A stretch of 8,084 nucleotides of DNA from Methylotenera sp. (GTDB taxonomy: Bacteria > Pseudomonadota > Gammaproteobacteria > Burkholderiales > Methylophilaceae). Of the stretch, positions 1 to 6,425 are shown piece after piece. Location: NCBI GenBank assembly GCA_027487055.1, contig JAIYEJ010000026.1:1-8084 (forward strand), written 5' to 3'. Below the pieces are notes generated by a model. The model ran no database searches, had not been told where the DNA came from, and saw only the letters and a program-made list of their open reading frames with translations. The position numbers and the translations under genes were made by a program. Each line of letters begins with the position of its first letter. Position 1 is the stretch's first letter.

Positions 1-207
1 AACATGCCAATTATGGATGGGTTGACATTAATCGCAAATTTACGCAGTTTGGGCTCCTATCAAAGTGTGCCTATTTTAATGCTAACGACCGAGTCCAGTG
101 ACGAAATGAAGGCAAAAGGTAAAGCGGCAGGCGCTAATGGTTGGTTAGTTAAACCATTCGACCCAAAACGCTTAATAGAAGTTGTACAAAAAGTAATCGG
201 TGCATAG
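1..207 (+). CDS. cheY: CheY chemotaxis response regulator, 3' end only
   Basis: This is the C-terminal part of a single-domain receiver protein that takes phosphate from CheA and relays the signal to the motility apparatus. The reading frame is open from base 1 and begins with NMPIMDG, which aligns without gaps to Asn59-Gly65 of E. coli CheY. The phosphorylated Asp57 therefore lies just outside the window. Visible family residues are Thr87 (in MLTTES), the invariant Lys109 (in VKPF) and a Trp at position 106, where E. coli has Tyr. Nothing follows the receiver fold: it ends at IGA and a TAG stop, so it is a stand-alone CheY with no output domain. The first Met in the window is internal and not the start. 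It lies 89 bases before cheA, so CheA is its likely kinase. Whether the output is flagella or pili cannot be told from this fragment. Confidence 0.93.
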   Translation, partial: NMPIMDGLTLIANLRSLGSYQSVPILMLTTESSDEMKAKGKAAGANGWLVKPFDPKRLIEVVQKVIGA

Positions 208-250
208 GTTTACCAATTAATAAAACAGTATCACGAAAAATTTGTAACCA

Positions 251-276
251 AAGTGGTCATCATACAAAAACCACTT
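251..276 (+). other. weak hairpin in the cheY-cheA gap
   Basis: A 7-base inverted repeat (AAGTGGT at 251-257, ACCACTT at 270-276) encloses a 12-base loop, 20 bases before the cheA start. No T-tract follows, so it is not a typical intrinsic terminator. It could be a processing or attenuation structure in the cheA leader, or chance. Apart from this and a GGGG ribosome-binding candidate at 286-289, I see nothing in the 89-base gap. Confidence 0.2.
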
Positions 277-296
277 AGCAGAAATGGGGTAAAAAA

Positions 297-2711
297 ATGA
301 CAGTTGATATGAGTCAATTTTATGAAGTCTTCTTTGATGAAGCGGAAGAGTTATTAGCAGAGGCTGAAAAGCTACTGCTAGATATCGATATTGAGAATCC
401 AGATTCTGAAGATTTGAATGCTATCTTTCGTGCTGCACATTCAATTAAAGGTGGCGCAGCCACTTTTGGCTTTATGGACATGACTGAAATCACGCATGTA
501 CTTGAAAACTTGTTAGATAAAATTCGTAAAAACGAAATGGCGTTAACTGCGGAACATGTTGATGCATTTTTAGCAGCAAAAGATGTGCTTAAGATGGAGT
601 TGGATGGACATAGAAATGCAACGCCAGTTGACCAAGAACAAGTGGCCGATGTGAAAATGATGCTTAAATCACTCTCTGAGGCTGGTACCTCTCCAAATAA
701 TCCTGCGCCAGTAACTGTCGAGCCTGTAGCTATAAAAACTGAAACCCTTAAATCAGAGGAAGTTAAGCCTGCTGAAGTTGCTAAACCTGCAGTAGAAAAA
801 GTAGTCGAGCCTGCCATTGCTTCAGCTACAAATGATGATGGGTTAACAAGATTTAATATTGTGTTGCCAGTGATTTCAGAAAAAGACATTGAAAATTTAA
901 AAGAAGAATTAGGATTGTTGGGTGAGGTTGTAGCAAATAAAGAGGCTAGTGGACGCACCATATTTTTGCTCACTACAGATTCTACACAAGCTGACATTGT
1001 GTCAATTTGCTCATTTGTGCTTAATCCAGATGATCTCGTCATTACAACGATTAGCGCTAAAGAAGTAAATGCTTCAACAACTGTTGCAACTCCTACAGTT
1101 GAGGTGGCAAAAGAAGATCCAGGCTACGGCCTATTTGATATGGAAGATACTAAACCATCAGTTGCAGTTAAAGTACCTGCAGAAGCAACAAATAGTTCTG
1201 CTGCAAAGATTCAAGAAGAAATGGGCTACGGCTTATTTGAGCAAGCAGGTAAAGAAAAAGAAGAAGAAGGATACGGGTTCTTTGCACCATTCAAACCGCA
1301 TCAAGATGCTGTTGTAACTCAATTGATAGGTGATGACACTGTTCCAACTGAGGCCAACTCTGGTAAGGGAGTTGAAGAGCCGGCTAAGGTTGAAGTTGCC
1401 AAAACAGAAGCTGCAAGTAATAACGCGGATAAAAGAAATGCTGTAAGACGTGAAGCAGATAAAGCGCCCGCAAGTGCAGAAACCACTTCTATTCGTGTCG
1501 GTATCGAAAAAGTAGATTTACTGATTAACTTAGTGGGCGAATTGGTCATCACACAAGCAATGATTGAGCAACGCGTTAATGCGTTAGACCCAGTACAACA
1601 TGAACCACTCATTAATAGTGTTAGCCAACTTACCCGTAATACGCGTGATTTGCAAGAGTCAGTGATGTCGATACGCATGATGCCGATGGATTTCGTATTC
1701 TCGCGCTTCCCAAGAATGGTTCGCGATTTGGCAGCTAAGTTGAACAAAAAAGTTGAGTTTGTCACGATTGGTGCAACGACAGAATTAGATAAAGGTTTAA
1801 TTGAACGTATTGTTGATCCGCTAACGCATTTGGTACGTAACAGTGTGGATCATGGTATTGAGCTTCCAGCAGCGCGTAAAGCTGCAGGTAAAAGTGAGAC
1901 AGGCGTGCTTACAATTTCTGCTGCGCATAAAGGTGGCAGTATAGTCATTGAGGTTACAGATGATGGTGCTGGCTTAAATCGCGCAAAATTACTCGCTAAA
2001 GCTGCAAAAAATGGCTTATCAGTTAGTGAAAGCATGACTGATTCTGAAGTCTTTAACCTGATTTTTGCACCAGGATTTTCAACTGCAGAAGTGGTCACAG
2101 ATGTTTCAGGTCGCGGTGTTGGCATGGATGTAGTGAAACGTAACATTTCAGCCATGGGTGGCGTGGTAGAAATCCGCTCTGCGCTTGGCTTTGGTACCAC
2201 AATCTCTATTGCGCTACCACTCACACTTGCAATTTTAGATGGCATGTCTGTTTCGCTTGGCAATAGCTTGTATGTCATACCACTTAACTTAATTGTAGAA
2301 ACCTTACAGCCACGTGCAGAAGATATTAAAACAGTCACTGGCGAAGGACGCATGGTACATGTGCGTGGCGAGTACTTGCCGATTATCGCGTTACATAGTT
2401 TGTTTAATCAACACACAGAAATTACCGATCCAACACAAGGTGTTTTAGTGTTGCTTGAGTCAGATGGCAAAAAATCTGCCTTATTTTTGGATAGACTTGT
2501 TGGGCAGCAGCAAGTGGTTATTAAGAGTTTAGAAACTAACTACAGAAAAATTGCTGGGGTATCTGGCGCAACGATTATGGGTGATGGCTCAGTCGCTTTG
2601 ATTTTAGATGTTCCTGCACTGATTCAAATGGGACAAACCAGTAACTATTTAACAGGCGCACAGACTTTTTCTAATAATGGTGCGCATTCAATTCCTAACA
2701 TGGTTATTTAA
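297..2711 (+). CDS. cheA: CheA chemotaxis histidine kinase
   Basis: Cytoplasmic histidine kinase that autophosphorylates under receptor control and passes the phosphate to CheY and CheB. All five domains are visible. P1 (HPt, about 1-110) has the phosphorylated His48 in AAHSIKGGA. P2 (about 182-254) is the regulator-docking domain. P3 (about 397-458) is the dimerisation helix pair. P4 (about 459-642) is the ATPase, with N box HLVRNSVDHG (511-520), G1 DDGAG (555-559), F box FAPGFST (590-596) and G2 GRGVGMD (605-611). P5 (about 650-785) is the CheW-like regulatory domain. At 804 residues it is about 150 longer than E. coli CheA, mainly through a Pro/Val/Glu/Lys-rich P1-P2 linker and a 142-residue P2-P3 linker holding GYGLF (276-280), GYGLF (310-314) and GYGFF (325-329). 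The start was chosen because GGGG lies 7 bases upstream and MTVDMSQFYEVFF is a normal CheA beginning. No catalytic residue is missing. Confidence 0.97.
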   Translation: MTVDMSQFYEVFFDEAEELLAEAEKLLLDIDIENPDSEDLNAIFRAAHSIKGGAATFGFMDMTEITHVLENLLDKIRKNEMALTAEHVDAFLAAKDVLKMELDGHRNATPVDQEQVADVKMMLKSLSEAGTSPNNPAPVTVEPVAIKTETLKSEEVKPAEVAKPAVEKVVEPAIASATNDDGLTRFNIVLPVISEKDIENLKEELGLLGEVVANKEASGRTIFLLTTDSTQADIVSICSFVLNPDDLVITTISAKEVNASTTVATPTVEVAKEDPGYGLFDMEDTKPSVAVKVPAEATNSSAAKIQEEMGYGLFEQAGKEKEEEGYGFFAPFKPHQDAVVTQLIGDDTVPTEANSGKGVEEPAKVEVAKTEAASNNADKRNAVRREADKAPASAETTSIRVGIEKVDLLINLVGELVITQAMIEQRVNALDPVQHEPLINSVSQLTRNTRDLQESVMSIRMMPMDFVFSRFPRMVRDLAAKLNKKVEFVTIGATTELDKGLIERIVDPLTHLVRNSVDHGIELPAARKAAGKSETGVLTISAAHKGGSIVIEVTDDGAGLNRAKLLAKAAKNGLSVSESMTDSEVFNLIFAPGFSTAEVVTDVSGRGVGMDVVKRNISAMGGVVEIRSALGFGTTISIALPLTLAILDGMSVSLGNSLYVIPLNLIVETLQPRAEDIKTVTGEGRMVHVRGEYLPIIALHSLFNQHTEITDPTQGVLVLLESDGKKSALFLDRLVGQQQVVIKSLETNYRKIAGVSGATIMGDGSVALILDVPALIQMGQTSNYLTGAQTFSNNGAHSIPNMVI

Positions 2712-2748
2712 ATCTTAGGTTTTAACTACACAGAAATGAAGCAATATT

Positions 2749-2755
2749 TAAGGAG
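2749..2755 (+). promoter_or_regulatory. ribosome binding site of cheW
   Basis: TAAGGAG ends 8 bases before the cheW ATG. It is the best-matching Shine-Dalgarno sequence in the window, stronger than those seen for cheA or either receptor, and fixes the cheW start at 2764. It lies in the 52-base cheA-cheW gap, which otherwise shows no hairpin or promoter that I can support. Confidence 0.75.
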
Positions 2756-2763
2756 CTTACATC

Positions 2764-3270
2764 ATGAATACTAGTGCAGAAGTTGTTAACAACAATCCAA
2801 ACGTTACACTTAAAAGTGCAGCAGGCGAATATCTCACCTTTGTTTTGGGTGAAGAAGAATACGGCATCGAGATATTAAAAGTACAAGAAATACGTGGTTA
2901 CGATGCAGTAACGCCGATTGCCAATACACCAAATTTTATCAAAGGTGTCGTGAATTTACGCGGAAAAATCGTCCCGATTGTCGATTTACGCATTAAATTT
3001 AACTTAGGAAAAGTGGTGTACGACGAATTTACTGTGGTCATTATTCTTAATTTAAGTGGTCGTGTGGTTGGAATTGTGGTGGATGGTGTTTCAGATGTCA
3101 TGGCGTTGAAAGATGATCAATTACGCGAAGTGCCTTCACTCGTCACCAGTATCGATACTAAATATATCGTTGGCTTGGCAACTGTTGAGCAACAAATGCT
3201 TATTTTAGTCGATATTGAACAATTGATGACTAGTCAAGAAATGGCACTTTTAGATGTTTCAGTACATTAA
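2764..3270 (+). CDS. cheW: CheW receptor-kinase coupling protein
   Basis: CheW is a cytoplasmic adaptor with two SH3-like beta barrels. It bridges receptor tips and the P5 domain of CheA and so builds the hexagonal signalling array. The protein has 168 residues, normal for the family. After about 20 variable N-terminal residues the fold begins at GEYLTFVLGEEEYGI (21-35). The hallmark stretch GVVNLRGKIVPIVDLR (61-76) is intact and contains the conserved Arg66 that corresponds to E. coli Arg62, a receptor-contact residue. The segment VVGIVVDGVSDV (101-112) and the final VGLATVEQQMLILVDIEQLM (136-155) also match CheW. There is no fused receiver domain, so it is a plain CheW rather than CheV. It sits 52 bases after cheA, and its TAA stop is directly followed by a GTG in the frame of the receptor gene, which indicates tight co-transcription. 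Confidence 0.97.
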   Translation: MNTSAEVVNNNPNVTLKSAAGEYLTFVLGEEEYGIEILKVQEIRGYDAVTPIANTPNFIKGVVNLRGKIVPIVDLRIKFNLGKVVYDEFTVVIILNLSGRVVGIVVDGVSDVMALKDDQLREVPSLVTSIDTKYIVGLATVEQQMLILVDIEQLMTSQEMALLDVSVH

Positions 3271-3287
3271 GTGAGTTTACAAATAAT

Positions 3288-3292
3288 AGGGA
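3288..3292 (+). promoter_or_regulatory. ribosome binding site deciding the mcp1 start
   Basis: AGGGA ends 8 bases before ATG 3301. The in-frame GTG at 3271 abuts the cheW stop and has no Shine-Dalgarno sequence in the cheW tail, and ATG 3295 would be only 2 bases from this site. That favours 3301 as the start, giving 1027 residues. Confidence 0.55.
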
Positions 3293-3300
3293 AAATGAAT

Positions 3301-6300
3301 ATGAGTAAATCACATCAAACAGTTGGCGTGCTTGCAAAATTTAAGGTTTTAAAACTAAAGGTTAAGTTTATGTTGGTGCTAGCACTGATGCTAACAACCT
3401 TTATCATAATCGGTTTTATAGGTAATCAATCCTATAACAAAGTGATTATTAATGGTGACACCTACGGTGAAATTGTAAATAACAAAGATTTGGTTGCGGA
3501 TATTTTACCTCCACCTGCCTATTTGCTTGAGTCATATCAAGTAGCATTAGAGATGCTTACTTTAAAAAATGAGCCATTACAGCCATTAGTTGAAAAGGGT
3601 AATGCCTTGACGGAGGATTTTAAAAAACGTACCGCACATTGGGAAGCGAGTTTATCAAATCCTAAAATGATTGAGATACTGAATACCAAAGTTAAAACGC
3701 CTGGTTTAGAGTTTATTAGAATACGGGATGAATTGTTTATTCCATCAGTTCGTTCAGCAGACTCTAAAGCAATTAACAGTGCCTTAAGCCAACTAAAAGC
3801 AGCTTATGCAAAACATCGTGATGGTATCGACGAGCTTTCTATATTAGCGATAGAAGAGGCTGCAAATATAGAAGCTACAGTACAATCAAAAATCTCAACA
3901 ACCAAACTAATTTTGGTTAGCATGATTTTAATTGCGATTGCATTTACTTTTTTGGTTCTTAGTTATCTACTTAAAACGATTACTAAGCCTTTAAATAATG
4001 TGATTAGTATTTTTGATGAAATTAAAAATGGTAAGTTTGATAGTGAAATTGAAGTCACAGGCAATGATGAGTTAAGTAATGTACTGAATGAATTAGACGG
4101 TATGAGAGCTAATCTTGCAGACAATATTACCAAACAACAAATAATAGCTGAACGAGTCAAAGATCAAGCTATTGCCTTTCAGTCACAGCTTAATGCTATT
4201 AGCAAATCCACAGGAATGCTAGTGATGGATCCAGAAGGCAATGTGCTTGATACAAACGATTTATTCCTCAATAGTTTTGGTTATGCTAAAGAAGAAATCA
4301 TTGGTAAAAACCACGAGATATTTATTCAACATGAAGATGTAGATAAAAAACAAAATGATGAGATTTGGGCAAAATTAAAACGTGGTGAATCTGCCGCAGC
4401 ACAAATTAAGCGCTTTTCTAAAGAAGGTAAAGAGATTTGGTTAGATGTGACCTATAACCCAATTTTATCTGCAGATGGCACTAATAAAGTACTACAAGTC
4501 GTTAATTACTATCGTGATGTGACTGAACAAAAAATTAAAGATATTGATGTTGAAGGTCAGCTTAATGCCATTGGGCGCTCTCAAGGGGTGATTGAGCTAG
4601 ATTTAGAAGGCTACATTATTAAAGTAAATAAGACTTACTGCGATATGTTGGGCTACCAACAAAAAGACCTATTAGATAACCATGTTAGCATGCTGTTAGA
4701 CCAAACTTTTGCTAGTAGCCCTGCATATAAAGAGCTATGGAATAAGTTAGTCAATGGAGCTGTAGATTCAGGGCAATACAAGCGAATTGGCAAAGGTGGT
4801 AAAGAAGTTTGGATACAAGCGAGTTACAACCCAATTAAAAATGATAATGGCGAAATTATTAAGATTGTTAATTACACCATTGATATTACAAAAGAAAAAC
4901 TTACTGCATCAGACAATATGAGCCAAATCGCGGCTATTAATAGAGTCCAGGGCGTGATTGAATTTGATTTGACAGGCAAAATTTTATCTTTAAATGATAT
5001 TTTTGCTACAGTTACTGGATATCACAAAGAAGAAGTTTTAGGTAATCACCATAGTATGCTTGTAGATGCTGCTTATAAAGCCAGCGCAGAATACAAAAAA
5101 TTCTGGGAGGATTTAGCAAGTGGTTTAGCTAAGGATGGGCAGTTTAGGCGGGTTGGCAAAGGCGGTAAAGAGATTTGGCTGCAAGCAACGTATAACCCAA
5201 TTTTAGACTTAAACGGTAAGCCATATAAAGTAGTCAAATTCGCCACTGATATTACTGAGCAATATAATACAGCTCGTGTCCTTGAGCGTGCGGTAGAAGA
5301 AAGCCAGGGCATTATTGAAGGCGCTAAAGCGGGTGATTTAACAAGCCGTGTTTCGTTAGAAGGAAAAACAGGGGCGATTGCATCTCCTTGTGATGGTATT
5401 AATGCCTTGATGGACAAAATGACAGAAGTGATTGCGCAAGTGCGTGAAGCGGGCGAGACCATTAACACAGCTGCTAACGAGATTGCGACAGGTAACAACG
5501 ACCTATCAAGCCGCACTGAGCAACAAGCAAGTTCGTTGGAAGAAACTGCTTCTAGCATGGAAGAGTTGGCTTCTACTGTGAAACAGAATGCTGAAAACGC
5601 TAAACAAGCCAACCAACTTGCTTCTGCCGCTTCAGGTGTCGCAGTCAAAGGTGGCGAAGTGGTCGGAAATGTGGTGACCACCATGGCAGACATCAACACT
5701 AGTGCGCGCAAAATTGAAGACATTATTAGTGTTATTGATGGTATTGCCTTTCAGACCAATATATTAGCGCTTAATGCGGCAGTTGAAGCTGCGCGTGCGG
5801 GTGAGCAAGGCCGGGGCTTTGCGGTAGTGGCAGGTGAGGTGCGTAACCTAGCACAACGCTCTGCCAGTGCAGCTAAAGAGATTAAAGAGCTGATTTCTGA
5901 CTCAGTTGGCAAAGTGCAAGAAGGTACTAAATTAGTTGAAGATGCTGGTAGCACCATGCATGAGATTGTGTCTTCTGTACAACGTGTGACCGATATTATG
6001 GGTGAGATTTCTGCTGCATCGAGCGAGCAAAGCGCAGGTATAGATCAAGTCAACAATGCGATAACCAGCATGGATGAAGTCACCCAACAAAATGCGGCCT
6101 TGGTAGAACAAGCTGCTGCTGCTGCAGAGAGCTTGGTAGAACAAGCTGCAAGCCTCATGGACACAGTGGGTGCTTTTAGATTAGCAGGAGGAGGTAATGC
6201 ATACGCTAATCAATCAAATAGCAGAAGTACAAAAACAGCTAACAGCTTTGAGCGTCGTGCAACTAGTAGTCCAATGCGTGCATCTGCACCAGCGACTAAA

Positions 6301-6384
6301 CCAGCAGGTAAACTTGCTAGCAAGCTAACCTCAAATATCACTACTAAAACAGGCACTGATGATGGTGAGTGGGAAGAATTTTAA
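3301..6384 (+). CDS. methyl-accepting chemotaxis receptor with three PAS domains
   Basis: Inner-membrane chemoreceptor of 1027 residues. In order: TM1 (about 22-41); a periplasmic, probably helical sensor (42-202) with motif DLVADILPPPAY (63-74); TM2 (203-225); HAMP (226-278); PAS1 (about 293-410), PAS2 (415-532) and PAS3 (538-655), repeating every 122 or so residues; a second HAMP-like segment (about 660-712); and the signalling hairpin (715-960) with the conserved tip DGIAFQTNILALNAAVEAAR. It resembles E. coli Tsr closely across the hairpin and is gap-free like it, so it belongs to the 36-heptad class. Likely methylation sites are Q741, E748, E755 and Q937. A Ser/Thr/Ala/Lys-rich tether (961-1022) ends in EWEEF, which fits the CheR/CheB docking pentapeptide. 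PAS2 and PAS3 share the K(G)GKE(V/I)W(L/I)QA-YNPI signature. The PAS cofactor and ligand are unknown. Pro696 is odd (see findings). An upstream in-frame GTG at 3271 would add 10 residues but is less likely. Confidence 0.94.
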   Translation: MSKSHQTVGVLAKFKVLKLKVKFMLVLALMLTTFIIIGFIGNQSYNKVIINGDTYGEIVNNKDLVADILPPPAYLLESYQVALEMLTLKNEPLQPLVEKGNALTEDFKKRTAHWEASLSNPKMIEILNTKVKTPGLEFIRIRDELFIPSVRSADSKAINSALSQLKAAYAKHRDGIDELSILAIEEAANIEATVQSKISTTKLILVSMILIAIAFTFLVLSYLLKTITKPLNNVISIFDEIKNGKFDSEIEVTGNDELSNVLNELDGMRANLADNITKQQIIAERVKDQAIAFQSQLNAISKSTGMLVMDPEGNVLDTNDLFLNSFGYAKEEIIGKNHEIFIQHEDVDKKQNDEIWAKLKRGESAAAQIKRFSKEGKEIWLDVTYNPILSADGTNKVLQVVNYYRDVTEQKIKDIDVEGQLNAIGRSQGVIELDLEGYIIKVNKTYCDMLGYQQKDLLDNHVSMLLDQTFASSPAYKELWNKLVNGAVDSGQYKRIGKGGKEVWIQASYNPIKNDNGEIIKIVNYTIDITKEKLTASDNMSQIAAINRVQGVIEFDLTGKILSLNDIFATVTGYHKEEVLGNHHSMLVDAAYKASAEYKKFWEDLASGLAKDGQFRRVGKGGKEIWLQATYNPILDLNGKPYKVVKFATDITEQYNTARVLERAVEESQGIIEGAKAGDLTSRVSLEGKTGAIASPCDGINALMDKMTEVIAQVREAGETINTAANEIATGNNDLSSRTEQQASSLEETASSMEELASTVKQNAENAKQANQLASAASGVAVKGGEVVGNVVTTMADINTSARKIEDIISVIDGIAFQTNILALNAAVEAARAGEQGRGFAVVAGEVRNLAQRSASAAKEIKELISDSVGKVQEGTKLVEDAGSTMHEIVSSVQRVTDIMGEISAASSEQSAGIDQVNNAITSMDEVTQQNAALVEQAAAAAESLVEQAASLMDTVGAFRLAGGGNAYANQSNSRSTKTANSFERRATSSPMRASAPATKPAGKLASKLTSNITTKTGTDDGEWEEF
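5321..5386 (+). repeat. 66-bp exact repeat, copy in mcp1
   Basis: These 66 bases, coding the second HAMP-like segment (residues about 674-696), are identical to 7639-7704 in the next receptor gene. The next base (5387) differs and makes Pro696 here where mcp2 has Leu. About 60 further bases differ at only around six sites before divergence rises. Confidence 0.9.
5668..5766 (+). repeat. 99-bp exact repeat, copy in mcp1
   Basis: These 99 bases, coding the hairpin arm just before the tip, are identical to 7986-8084 in mcp2. The match is cut by the window end, so the true repeat may be longer. The offset (2318 bases) is the same as for the 66-bp block. Confidence 0.92.
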
Positions 6385-6406
6385 TTCCTCGAGACGTTTT
6401 AATATG

Positions 6407-6418
6407 AAGGAAAGTGGA
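6407..6418 (+). promoter_or_regulatory. ribosome binding region of mcp2
   Basis: AAGGAAAG (6407-6414) runs into GTGGA (6414-6418), 7 to 14 bases before ATG 6426. The stronger AAGGA core is farther from the ATG than usual (14 bases), while an in-frame GTG at 6414 is only 2 bases from it, so ATG 6426 is the better start. It lies in the 41-base gap after mcp1, where I see no terminator. Confidence 0.4.
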
Positions 6419-6425
6419 TAAAAAC

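Noticed and set aside
251..276. Intrinsic terminator between cheY and cheA
   Set aside because: The stem is only 7 bp and is not followed by a T-tract, so it is listed only as a weak hairpin.
320..1042. A 240-codon open frame on the minus strand inside cheA
   Set aside because: It is antisense to the P1-P2 region, is Ser/Thr-rich low-complexity sequence and has no recognisable domain, while the plus strand codes a clear CheA. The other minus-strand frames inside cheA, mcp1 and mcp2 are rejected for the same reason.
1069..1317. An 82-codon plus-strand frame rich in Gln, Leu and Lys
   Set aside because: It is an out-of-frame reading of the CheA P2-P3 linker; its composition reflects the repetitive GCA/GAA/AAA codons of that linker.
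3271..3300. GTG start for mcp1 directly after the cheW stop
   Set aside because: It has no Shine-Dalgarno sequence and would add 10 residues before a normal-looking N-terminus; ATG 3301 has AGGGA at good spacing. Translational coupling from the GTG cannot be fully excluded.
6404..6421. A five-codon frame (ATG to TAA) just before mcp2, possibly a leader peptide
   Set aside because: It has no ribosome binding site, and its codons overlap the likely Shine-Dalgarno region of mcp2.
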